From Armillaria gallica (lineage: Eukaryota > Basidiomycota > Agaricomycetes > Agaricales > Physalacriaceae), in NCBI GenBank assembly GCA_037576215.1, contig JBANDB010000016.1:930001-994000 (forward strand): 64,000 bases of DNA, in the 5' to 3' direction. Below the pieces are notes generated by a model that made no database searches, was not told where the DNA came from, and worked only from the letters and a program-made list of their open reading frames with translations. Each line of letters starts with the position of its first letter. Within the stretch, counting starts at the first letter, position 1. Shown piece by piece: positions 1 to 10,058 of this stretch. The translations under genes and the position numbers were made by a program.

Positions 1-1177
1 ACGCTCATCCCTGGTCGCTGTTTAAGTAGGGAACACAATTCAACGAAGAAACGGAAAGCGGACCTGAACGACCCAGAGACGGCACCAAACTGACAAAAGA
101 AGTAAAAGTACTCTTCTTTTCTCCTCGAGTTCGGTCCTTTATTGGAAAGTTTCAGGCACACTGTTCGCTGCGCGCCGAGGCCGACAGCAGTGATCATGCC
201 GCGAGAGAGTGGATCCCGAATCTTCGCCAGTGACAGCTGCATACCTTGACCTTGCGCATCCGTGCTAAAGTCCTCGACAAATTTGTGTGCTAATTCCGTC
301 GTGGTGAACTGTATCGTGAGTATCTAGTACGGAAATGAAAAACGTGATACAGAGAGATTACCGCGGGGCTCACTTTTCGTTGCTTGTAAAAACTGGTAAA
401 AATCAAAAACAAGCAGGGCTGGATTGCTCAAACTTGGATATCCAATCCCGCACAACAAGGAGAGTAGGGAAGGCTTGAATACCGGAGATCTCCACGCGGG
501 TCTCCACAAAGGCCCGACCGTCCTCTTCCTCAGGAAACCATTCAGGAAAGAGATAGTCGCCTCTCGTATGGGGAAATATGGTAGACATCCCTGCCTTGTG
601 GCATTCTGTGCGTGCCTACTCATGGGGAATTAGGACCCACGTGGTAAACAGAAAATAGTAGACGTACCTCGAACGCGCTATGTATATCCAAGAAATGAGC
701 CAGGGCACTATTTTCTGAGGGGTAAAAGCTCCAAGCCTCAATACCCTCTTGCTGGGAGAGAATTTCCGCCAGTTTTGTCTCGTCCAAGTCCGATGGCAAG
801 TTCTTCAGGACGAGAGTACGAGACAGATTGTACATCCCGAGTAGAGCAACATCACGGGATGTCACAGCTGGCGAAGGCATATCGATGGATAGCTTGTAAA
901 TATCATTACTGTGGTAGATAGACCGCCTGGCCATGCCTTCGTCCAAAAATTGAACAAGCATATGGTCCTTGAAAGGTATTATCGCCTGCACTGGGTTGGC
1001 CTTGAGGGTATTGACGACAATGTTGACATTGTATCCCTCTGGAACATTGCTTATGCGTATAGTGCGGTAGACAGATGCAGATTCGAGGGTAGTGATAGTG
1101 GAGAATGAACGACAGATGGTGGTACGGAGGCAAACCGGTAACATGCTTTGAGCATCATTTGTTACCCAGTCCCGCAC
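1..1177 (-). CDS. RRM-like RNA-binding protein, 3' end outside window
   Basis: I read exons 1177-668 and 615-454 and a third from 308 to the window edge, open throughout; both introns have GT-AG ends and phase 0. The N-terminus is basic and S/T-rich (RTTICRSFSTITT), so mitochondrial targeting is possible. Two RRM-like stretches follow: YRTIRISNVPEGYNVNIVVN at about residues 38-57, and a second beginning RTLVLKNLPSDLDETKLAEI at about 119, with an RNP1-like strand ending NSALAHFLDIHSAFEV. RNA binding is inferred from this fold signature; no target is known. The stop codon lies beyond base 1. A decayed copy of the middle and C-terminal parts is at 16.75-17.43 kb, which supports these exon joins. 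The gene is divergent from the membrane-protein gene at 2113. Confidence 0.6.
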
Positions 1178-2112
1178 CTGCCGAATTTCGGCTCAGCAAG
1201 TCGGGTAGGGCGGAGTTCCAATATCAACCTCGTTGAAAGTTTCCATTCAGCGAAAACTTGATTTCAGGTCATTCCGCTGAACTACACGTCGTCAATGTTG
1301 CACAGGCAGCAGCCGGTCATATAAGACCTTTTTAGCGTGAAAGAGGTACCGGTAGATTCATCGGTCCTTTACTGTCTCCATTCCTTAATCGCTTCGTGAC
1401 AACTTCGGTAGGCTGAAGACTTTCCTGTTTGGCTACTAGTCAATCATTGTTGGCGTCTCCTCTCTTGTTGCGGTGCGTTCATTCAAAGTAAATATCAGAT
1501 ACAGAATGCATAACGCTTATCCGATAAACGAAAGTCAACGAAACCATCTCTGCGTGCTCATCTCGACCGAAAAAAATGTTGGAGGACAACCTTTCCCCCG
1601 AGTTCTGGTCTGCTGCCGATATCCATGTCAGAGCTTGTAGACAAACAAGGGATTAGGCTATGATATATGCATGGAAGATCAGAAGATCAGAATTTCGCGA
1701 ATCATGGACAATATCACGGGCATTCTTCACCCCCGTTCAAAGTTCGCGATCACAATGTTTCAATAGTCGGCGCCTCTGACTCCATCCTCCAGATTCGTCT
1801 TTGAGATGGCATGTCCTCGAGCGCAAAATTTGAAAAGGTATGCAAACCTCAAAGTACATCAACTTAGGATGCCGAGGCATGTAGGACACATCATTTGCGT
1901 CGGTCATTCATTATGAATTACGGTGTGCAGTCCAGTCTTCCTATTACCGGATCCGGCGTCCAATTAACGTTCGCTTCAATTCAGCCTGCCACACCTGCCA
2001 GTGACTCTGTCACGAAGAAGGGATCCGCTCGGTGCTTTAAAACATGCTTGTACGAGAGGCTTCCATTACAAGTGGCCCCTACCTCCGCGTCGTCCACCAG
2101 TAGCTTGTCCAG
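1178..2112. other. intergenic, divergent upstream regions
   Basis: This 935-bp stretch separates two divergent genes and presumably holds both promoters. Short open frames occur (for example from 1895), but none has recognisable domain content or fits the spliced neighbours. I see no repeat or RNA gene. Confidence 0.4.
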
Positions 2113-3563
2113 ATGTCAATATCGCTTGCAGAAGCGTACTTCATCGCTCTTGGGTGCGAAGTCTTTTTGCATGGTAGGTTTTTGCCAATTGTATTCACAC
2201 GAGAAACCTTCATAAAATAACACCGGGCAGGAATGTACACCGCCCTCTGGCTAGTGTCGATGTATCTGCTACTGTGGGTTCCGTACAGTTATTTCGTGTT
2301 TATGTTGACAATTTCGTTGGTAGGTTCAAAAGAAAGAGAACCACAGTTATCATCGTGATGACCGTGCTGAACATCGTAATGTGGGTAGTGGCGACCTCAC
2401 ATATGGCGATCAGCTTCGAACAAAACTTTCATGCGTTTCTCTATCGGCATGCGGCAGATGATCCCACAGTCTGGGAAGATAATGCGTCGCCGAACATATA
2501 TTCTCAGATCTCGCTGGAAGCAGTCAATGTACGCCTCGCTCTGCTATCTTATCAGAAATCGTTAAAAACGTCCGTAGATAATTATCGGGGATGGAATCGT
2601 CATATGGAGGGCCTGGATATTGTGGGGTCGGAAATGGTGGGTTATCTTTACTTCTGGTACCCTTCTCATGGGAACACTTGGTGAGCACAAGCTTCGCTGT
2701 TCGCTCACATGTCGCCCTGATGATGAACCCACTCAAAGCTGCTGCTGTTGGGATAATCCGAGCATACACGATGGCTCCTCCGGGGATCACCGTCTTCGAT
2801 AATCCCACCCTGAGCACCTGGGCCATCGCGTTCATCAGCTCGACACTAACAACAAACATCTGGGCGACATCACTCGTTGCTTACCGCACATGGTATGTTT
2901 CTTGCCTGCTCAAATTCTTCTCCGAGTTCACGTCTGTGTCAAGGTCTCATAACAAGTTCATCCGTTCTATTACGGGGGAGACGCTCATGACGAGATTCCG
3001 AAGGCAAAATGGCATTCTCGCTATTCTGATCGAGTCTGGTGTCTTCTACGCTTGTACGTGGGTATGTGTGTTTGATTTTGTTCGAAATTCGGGAGCCAGT
3101 TCAAGCCAAGCAAACAGTTTGTGGCTATTATCACTTATGCGTGCGGGACCAATGGAATCTACCCTGTCATAGATATCCTCTCGCAGCTAACGGTATGATG
3201 CCGATCTCTCCCCTCGATCTCGTGCCTAACCACATTTGTTGGCAGGCCATCTACCCCACTCTGATCATCACTCTTGTGTGCTTGCGATCCACGCTGGACG
3301 TGGCTATCGAGACGTTCCAGCAGACGACACATGAATGGGCGGTAAGGCCCGGCACGGTCCGAGGTCCTGATGATATCCTCACGGCGGCTTCGTATCCACT
3401 TAATACTTTGAGGATAGGCGTGCAGACGAGGACGGACTCTTCAGGTCCAGATCAGCTGGATTCTATTAGAAGCGGCGTTGAGGGAAGTAGTACGATCAGT
3501 GACAAGCCCCGAAGTATATCGTATAATGGCCTTAAGACTGATGATCAATTTGATGTAGCATGA
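2113..3563 (+). CDS. seven-helix integral membrane protein (basidiomycete orphan family)
   Basis: Eight exons join in frame: 2113-2173, 2231-2282, 2324-2528, 2578-2680, 2739-2892, 2944-3061, 3118-3192 and 3246-3563, giving 361 residues. Introns are 41-58 nt. The product has about seven hydrophobic helices, with family landmarks FLHGMYTALWLVSMYLLLW, IIIGDGIVIWRAWILWGRKW, FISSTLTTNIWATSLVAYRT and AIYPTLIITLVCLRSTLDV. The C-terminal tail of about 80 residues is hydrophilic. This layout is common in expanded Agaricomycete families of unknown function that resemble receptors but lack a defined ligand or G-protein motif. The start ATG at 2113 is chosen because it joins the first helix in frame across a GT-AG intron. 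I cannot assign a substrate or signal. Confidence 0.82.
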
Positions 3564-4003
3564 AATCGCGCGACAGCTAATTGATTATTGAAGAGGGACT
3601 TGGAGTAATTTTCACAAGGCTTGGGCTATGGGAGTGATATAAGAAAGAATCGCAGCAGATCGCAGGAACCGGTTGCGAGCGAGGACATGCCAAGATAATC
3701 CCATCCCTTCAATGTACATGTCGGGTAATTCAACAGCTTACATGGGCAACAGTAAAGACTAAACAAGAGCAGTGTCATTGATAGCAGGAACATAGCTGCG
3801 ATATTTTGCGGCAGAGCCGTGAAGATATACAATAGAAGAATAACCATACAACCGGCACACCAAAACCTCAAAGGAATAGAAACATACGCACGTGTGGATC
3901 AAGAAAAATGGCGAGTTGAGATAAGAATTGGTCTAGTTCTATCTTCTAAGGTTCTATCAGATTTGCTTTCCTCTTGTTGCCGCCTCCATGTGTCTAACTG
4001 CAA
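3564..4003. other. convergent intergenic region
   Basis: These 440 bp lie between the 3' ends of the seven-TM gene and the peroxiredoxin gene and hold their 3' flanks. I see no coding signal, repeat or RNA gene. Confidence 0.4.
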
Positions 4004-4904
4004 TTAAGCCTGACGGGCACGCTTGTTGGGACCATCATCACCCACCGCCGAAAAGTACTCCTTGGAACCCTTGGGATCAGCCTTCATGGTCTTGTCACCT
4101 TCGTGCCAATTGGCGGGGCAAACTTCTCCGTGCTTGTCCTGTAAATGACGTGAGCCCGGGGTAGATCAAGACAGTAAAATGTCTCAATGACGCACGGTGA
4201 ACTGGAAGGCCTTGATGAGGCGAATAGTCTCATCGACAGAGCGTCCGACGGGCAGGTCGTTGACAGTGATTTGCCTGGCGACGGGTTGTCAAGAAAAAAA
4301 AAAGTTTAGGTAAGGGTGGCGCTATACCTGAGGATACCCTTAGGGTCGATGATGAAAAGACCACGGAGAGCGATGCCCTCCTCCTCGAGAAGGACACCGT
4401 AATCGCGTGAGATGGACATGTTTCGGTCGGCAATGAGGGGAAGCTTGAGGTCGGGTCCAAGACCACCCTCCTTGCGGGGCTGGTTAGCCCAGGCGAAATG
4501 GGAGTGCTGGGAGTCAGTAGAGACACCTATACGACGTGCAAATGAGAAAATCGGAGCCTGTTGACGAAAGAAATGCACGTACCGAGAACCTTAGTATCCA
4601 GCGCCTCGAACTCTGCTAGGGCGTCGTTGAAGGCCAGAATTTCGGTTGGGCAGACAAAGGTGAAGTCCCTGATCATCGTCGTTAGCCTCGACGTAGGCAG
4701 AATACATGCTGTTCAAGTGCGTACATGGGGTAGAAGAAGAGGACGACCCTTGTAAAAAAAAGTTATCGCTCAGGCTCCCTGAAATTTTTTGAAAGGTTCG
4801 TACCATTGGCCGAGGTAGTCTGTCAAAGAGACATCTTCAAAGAGACCGTCGACGACGGCAGCAGCCTTGAAGGTAGGAGCAGGGCGTTGAATGAGAGCGA
4901 CCAT
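4004..4904 (-). CDS. TSA1: typical 2-Cys peroxiredoxin
   Basis: Six exons (4904-4804, 4748-4725, 4668-4583, 4526-4328, 4274-4196, 4138-4004) encode 207 residues. The enzyme reduces H2O2 and organic peroxides in the cytosol with thioredoxin as electron donor. The peroxidatic cysteine is Cys48 in DFTFVCPTE; the resolving cysteine is near Cys170 in HGEVCPANW, the spacing of yeast Tsa1. The GGLG motif is present ([12 protein letters not shown]), which in this family goes with sensitivity to over-oxidation. The C-terminal extension, ending NKRARQA, has a YF pair (KEYFSAV), the second sensitivity element. The 24-nt second exon is unusually short, but the frame closes exactly. A truncated copy of the 5' half lies at 9.1-9.5 kb. 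A thioredoxin gene lies at 21.2 kb. Confidence 0.95.
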
Positions 4905-5283
4905 GATGTGCAAGTGTAGTGGTGGTAACGGGGAGAGTCGGGTTGGGGGGGATCGCGTCGTCACAGTCGCGTGTGTGACAGTGATAATATTTGACAATGT
5001 AACACCTTCTTTTCCAGGATATTTGAGTTTTCCGTGGGCATGCCGAAGTGCCGAAATTCCTGTGGAAATTGCCTTTTACGTATGCGTTGTGACCAGCTTG
5101 ACGTTCGGCATACTTAACCGTAGCTTGTATGTTCGGGGCCACTTTTGTTGTAGTGTTATGAATATCCGAGGGAAATATTCTGTGACGTCCGAACATTGAG
5201 ATACCAAGATAATTTCCTAGATTGATTCCTCCGAGAACGGAACCCTTCTGAACAAGGGGGAGGCACGGCTAAATTCCGGCAAA

Positions 5284-6297
5284 GAGGGTAGGGGGGGAGG
5301 GGGGGAGGGGTCCTGACCTTAAACACGATACCGACTTACCTTATATAGCACTGTGAGAGGCCCTAACAAGGCATAAAGTGATAGTTTTATATTAATGGGA
5401 TATATTGTGAGGGTGTTAAAGCATCTAATATGCTTTATATCCCTTTTCAATCCCTTTTCACATGTTACTACAGGTGATCACGATCTGCAAATGGATCGCG
5501 ATGTGCAAATTTTGGTTTTTAGCACATTTTAGCAGGTTGTTGGCTTCAGGGTTTTTTTTTGATACTTCAATGAATGTATATAACTAATACTGTGCGGTAA
5601 TTTTATTTGTAGGTGTAGAGGAAGCGTTTCGAGACAGCAAAAACTGGCTGAAATCGGCCTTTGTAAAGACCAGCTGCCTCCGGTTTTACACTTGTAGCAA
5701 TGAACAGCCTTGGAATGACTTGGGTGCATGATTCAGGCTCATTGTAAGAGTTCAAACAAACAAATCTGAACCTATTGCTTGAGGGATGCACAAAAAATGA
5801 GAGATACATTGGATTCAGCATTACAGAACATGACAATTTCAATGTCCAGTATGCCGTTTTGCGGCGACAATGCAGTGCAACCATGTTCCTTCTTGAGAAA
5901 GCCGCAGCCGGCATTGTCAGACTTACCATTTGACCGTGATGTTTGCCATGATGGAATTTTGCACATCGTGATTTTTTGACACTTGCACCTCAGCCACTGT
6001 CCGACGCTTGCTCTACTCAATTAAATCCCCAAGGATTTTTACTTTAGCATTGGAACACATTTAAGAAGATACCTGTGAATCTTTCAAGGAAACGGAGCAC
6101 AGGTGAGAGCTACAGAAAATCATCTATCAAAAATTTGCATTTCCCGACCACCCATAGTATGATGAGTGACGGCAACTTCGGGTTGACTTCGGGTCATTAT
6201 ATTGATTGAAATGCATTACTAAGCCATCCATATATGGATATATTACTACCCTATATGGTAGGAGGGGGAGGGGGGGAGGGGTCCACCCAGCCTTATA
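5284..6297. mobile_element. inserted 1-kb element bounded by purine-rich direct repeats
   Basis: The left edge (5284-5313) and right edge (6257-6284) share a direct repeat of the form GGAGGGGGGGAGGGGTCC. The short sequence ATTCCGGCAAAGAGGG, just left of the segment, and CACGAAAATGTACGTCATGT, just right of it, are almost adjacent at 63783-63815, which looks like a related site without the insert. The duplicated unit at 9.9 kb also lacks it. Inside, TGTGCAAATTTT at about 5500 recurs inverted near 5955-5967. The longest open frame is about 108 codons and is not recognised. I call it a non-autonomous insertion of unknown class. Confidence 0.5.
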
Positions 6298-6498
6298 CAC
6301 GAAAATGTACGTCATGTCTGCGATTTTATTTCCGCCGCCCCCTTGCTTCTGAATTCTCGAGGATAGAATTCCAAGAGCATGAGCGTCTGTTGTAGCCGGC
6401 CCGATAGGTAAAACTGTGACATACAACAGTCTAAGCTACAAGTTTGTTCCGACCACGTCATTATAACGCAGAAAGAACGATCCGGAAAATCCTTCCAT

Positions 6499-8633
6499 TC
6501 AATCAAATCTTTCTTCATTGATCAGTTCTAAAGCCTTCTCACTCCTAGCCTTGATAGTGCACTTGAAAGGCGTCGGATGGCTAAATGAAAATGAGATGTA
6601 CTTTGAGAAATGCCATTCCAAGACGCGACGAAGCTCGTTTCTTACCTGATGGTTCCCGCAGTATGTCCCGTGTCCGGTTCGAAAGTAACACCATTTTCGG
6701 AATATTTCGAAATTTTGAAGACCGATAACACCATAGCACATGAAATAAATACGGAGGCATCGGCTAGAACCCTACCTGGATCCTGCGTCAATAACATGGA
6801 TCTTAAGCCGGAGACTGAGAAAGTATACCTGGGCAAATCCTGGAAGCCGCGGTCAATGGGAATGGGAATTGTCGATTGCAAGAGAGACTTACCGACGACC
6901 GAATCCGAACACCGATTTGTATGGGTCGGGTTCTGGTTCCTTAGTTTCCGTTCGGATAAATCTCTCCGGCTTGAATTCAAATGGTTGATCGTATACCGCA
7001 GGATTGTGTAGCATTTTCCTGTCGATGGTACGTCCATGAAACTAATGTTTAGACAGTATTGATATTCACGTACCAGATGTTTGCATAAACCAAGGATCCT
7101 TTGGGAATGAAATAACCGAATTGAACATCATCCTCCGTAACACAATGAGGAAGGCCTAAGCGCGAAGCGTCAGTAAAAATCCGGGGAAATGTGAATGTAT
7201 TCAATGCTGACCTAGAGGACCTATGGTGTGCCATCGGGAGACTTCAAGCGCTAGGGCATTGACATATGGGAGGCGTTCTCGGTCATCGAATCGAGGTAGT
7301 CTATCATCGCCGATTACTGCGTCAATCTCTGCTTGTGCCTTTGCCTGAATATCAGGGTACAAAAGCATCGCTTTAAAAAATGCATAAATAGATGCAACGG
7401 TCTAAATCCACGATCAGACCAAACGTTGAATGAAGAAAGTGAATCCTACCGTATCGGCCCCACCTATAAAGAGCGAATGAGAAGCTGCCGAATGTTATCA
7501 TTGATGAGCAATTATAATACTGACCAGCGTACAGAGATGCTGCAAGCCATTTGATATTGTACTCTTCTTCGGCAGTCACTGCACCTTCAAGCTGGCTGGA
7601 GGTCAGTGAATAGCGAGCCGTTCCAGCTGCCTATGCATCTTTGAGACAATTCACAATTTGGCAGAACACGTTATTCCACTAACCATCTCCTGCTTGACAT
7701 AGCCATGTGGCTTTTCTACGAAATCGTTCAGCGTTGAAGCCCACTCTCGAGCGATCTGTTTAAATCCAGCTCCGGGGAACCAGTCTGGGACGCGGGCCAC
7801 TAAATTATGTAGTTTCTTAGATCTGGAGTAAGTTCTGGAGCGAGTGAAGACCTACATATTGGAATAATATTGGCTGAGAAACCTCCCGAGGCTGTTGCGA
7901 GGGAAAACTGGTTCATTGTTCGTTCTGCGAGTTCTATGAGTGGGTCACTTTCTTCTTGGATTTTGTAACCGTGTGAGATTTGTAGAATTATGGCTCCGGC
8001 AGTCCTTATTACGCCTCAATTATCAGTACCGCTACTGGCAGATCAACTAAAGTGACTCACTTTCGAATATGTTCGGAGAGTCCTTCAGGTCCAGTGAAAA
8101 TCCTCTTCAAAGAACGACGTGTCTCCTTCTCTAACATTGGCAGAAATTGCTTTATGTTCACGCTGTTGCCGAAAAGCTGATGCGCTAACCGACGGCCGTT
8201 GCGAAAGCGCGATCCATATGACATAAAGATCATAGAGTTTTTCCACCCGACGAGCTCGCCACCCATCCCGATGACCGGTCGATCGGAGTAGATTGAACTT
8301 TTCTTGTCGAGCATGCTGATGGCCATCTGAGCGGAATTTATGATGACCAGGCGTCGCCCAAGAATTGAAACCGACACTATATCGCCTGGCAAAGAATTAG
8401 TAAGCAATATGCTAGGTTGAATGATAGATCAGTATACCGTATTTCTCTCCCCACTGAGCAAAGGTAAGCCATTCCTTCTCCGAGGGCAGGTCAAGAAGGT
8501 TCCCAATGAGCGGTATTCCTCTAGGACCCGGAGGAAGTGGAGGATCGCGGTTGCTAAGGCGGAAGAGGCGCCATACAAGAACCAGACCGGCAAGCGCTAT
8601 AGCAATATCAAGAGTAACAAGAGAGCTGAACAT
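6499..8633 (-). CDS. cytochrome P450 monooxygenase (P450-1, OrdA-like)
   Basis: A multi-exon gene of about 510-525 residues. By family knowledge it is an ER-anchored haem-thiolate monooxygenase that takes electrons from NADPH-P450 reductase; the substrate is unknown. The start at 8633 gives a hydrophobic anchor (TLDIAIALAGLVLVWRLF) followed by the hinge [15 protein letters not shown]. Exon 2 (8407-8057) carries the C-helix signature RFRNGRRLAHQLFG. A 14-nt microexon at about 7451-7464 encodes the I-helix G-G-A-D-T. ExxR appears as ALEVSRWH, the PERF motif as FKPERFIR, and the haem loop as FGFGRR followed by ICPG across an intron. The last exon ends INEERFD. It is in the same orientation as P450-2 and lies in a tandem duplication. 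All exons I read are open, so it is probably functional. Confidence 0.9.
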
Positions 8634-8735
8634 CTGCGAAGGAGGGTTCTTGATAACGTGCGAGGCAAAAACCCATGCTTATAAGTGGGCCGCTCAGTCT
8701 AAGGAATTCCCATCGGTAGCATTGAGATCTTGGAC
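8634..8735 (-). promoter_or_regulatory. P450-1 core promoter, shared with P450-2 and P450-6
   Basis: Read on the minus strand, three blocks precede the start codon: CTACCGATGGGAA, CTTAGACTGAGCGG, and a TATA-like CACTTATAAGC about 45 bp upstream of the ATG. The same blocks in the same order precede P450-2 (12214-12262) and P450-6 (54548-54634). Conservation across non-adjacent copies supports a regulatory role, but recent common ancestry could also explain it. Confidence 0.6.
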
Positions 8736-8739
8736 TGGG

Positions 8740-9135
8740 AAATCTGCAACACGAGAGACCTTTCCGCAGAAGGTGAATTAACACCATACAACCGTATCAT
8801 GACGGCCCGGAGTCACGTTGCAGGGTCTATAACGTGTCACTTCGCGTTTTTTAGGGCCAGAGGTAGGGAAGAATATTGTGATTCATGGTGGGCGGAAGAA
8901 GCAGTCGATATCAAGTACTTACTGGCCCAACTTCGAATCTTCGATAAAAATTATTCAGTAGCGGGAATTGCCGGCTCCCGAATCTTTCCCTGGGATCCCT
9001 TGGCGATTGTATGGCCGGCAGTTGTGTTGATGGCTGGGTATAAAAGGGTCCTGGGTAGACAACCAGTTTCCAACCAGGACCAGTACATCTTCGACTCACG
9101 TCACGAGATCAAGGGGCATGAGAATTGAGCTACTA
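8740..9135. other. duplication junction region with orphan TATA box
   Basis: Up to about 9030 this matches the P450-2 upstream flank (12290-12520). After that comes GGGTATAAAAGGGTCC at about 9037-9052 with no gene behind it. From 9136 the sequence switches abruptly to peroxiredoxin gene sequence, which marks the junction of the tandem units. The open frame 8730-9128 has no recognisable content. Confidence 0.5.
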
Positions 9136-9476
9136 GTATGAGGGGAAGCTTGAGGTCGCGACCAAGACCACCCTCTTTGCGGGGCTGGTTAGCCCAGGCG
9201 AAATGGGAGTGCTAAGGGTCAGCGGCGCGCAAATGAGAAAAGTGGAGCCTCTTGATGAAAGAAATGCATGTCCTAAGAACCTTATTTTTGAACTCGGCTA
9301 GGGCATCATTGAAGGCCAATTTCGGTCGGACAGACAAAGGTGAAGTCATCGTCATCAGCCTCAACGTGGGCATAATAAATTGTTTAGGTGCGTATATGGG
9401 GTAGAAGAAGAGGACGACCCTTGTAAATAAAATTAGTCATCGCTCAGGCTCCCTGAAATTTTTTGAAAGGCTCGTA
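9136..9476 (-). pseudogene. truncated peroxiredoxin copy
   Basis: This matches 4435-4800 of the intact peroxiredoxin gene, introns included, so it arose by DNA duplication and not by retroposition. It retains the exon-4 block around the FAWANQPRK codons, the exon with VCPTE, and the 24-nt exon. The exon encoding the start and the first 34 residues is replaced by diverged sequence, and the 3' exons with the resolving cysteine are missing. A two-base loss next to the peroxidatic-cysteine codons breaks the frame. It cannot make an active enzyme. Confidence 0.85.
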
Positions 9477-10058
9477 CAACCCAACGCCTTCTTTTCCTTC
9501 AGTTTTCCATGGGCAAGTATGTCGAAGTGCAGGTAATCTTTTACAGCTTCCCTTCTTGAACTTACGCGTTGCGAGCCGGTTAACGTTCGGCGTAACCGTC
9601 GCTTGTACGTTCGGGTGGATGAACGGAACCCTATTGGAGAGCATTGGACTGACTGGGACGCCAGATGAGTATTTTGGGAGGATGTTAAAGAGAGCGAACT
9701 TTGATGTGCTCTGACAATAATTTATGGTTGTATGCAACGGGGACTCCAAAGTTGCTCCAAAGCTTGAATTTTGAAAGTCTTTGAGGGCCGCTTTTGTTGT
9801 GGTTGTTATGGATGGCCGGCAGACATTGTAGCGTCCGAATATTGAGATACCAAGATGACTTGCTATAATCTTAATCCCTCCAAGTACGGGACCCTTCTGG
9901 ACTCTCAAGGCTTCGTAACATAGAATTACAAGACCATCAGTGTCTGGTGCAGGTGGCCCGATAGCTAAAATTGTGACATACCACAGCTAGGTGTTTTTTC
10001 CGAGCATGTCGTTATAATACAGAAAAAATGGTGGTTCGGAAAATCCATCCATTCATCC
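9477..10058. other. duplicated peroxiredoxin flank, no gene
   Basis: This is the diverged counterpart of the peroxiredoxin upstream region (4810-5265), followed by the P450-2 3' flank. The 154-codon minus-strand frame at 9444-9908 crosses non-coding counterpart sequence in unit 1, and I do not accept it as a gene. Confidence 0.5.

Larger units (their letters stand above)
4430..9060. repeat. segmental duplication, unit 1 (peroxiredoxin 5' half plus P450-1)
   Basis: The segment from inside the peroxiredoxin gene through P450-1 and its upstream flank recurs at about 9136-12530. Corresponding blocks in the same order include the peroxiredoxin exon 1-4 region, the flank with TTGAGATACCAAGAT, the P450 body, and the P450 upstream flank with CCCGGAGTCA. 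Unit 1 also carries an extra stretch of about 1 kb at 5284-6297 that unit 2 lacks. The boundaries are my reading of where similarity fades. Confidence 0.85.

Noticed and set aside
5603..5929. 108-codon minus-strand frame inside the 1-kb insert as a transposase
   Set aside because: Too short, no catalytic motif, and no second exon could be added.
9444..9908. 154-codon minus-strand open frame beside the peroxiredoxin fragment
   Set aside because: Its counterpart in unit 1 is non-coding flank of the intact peroxiredoxin gene, and the frame is not conserved.
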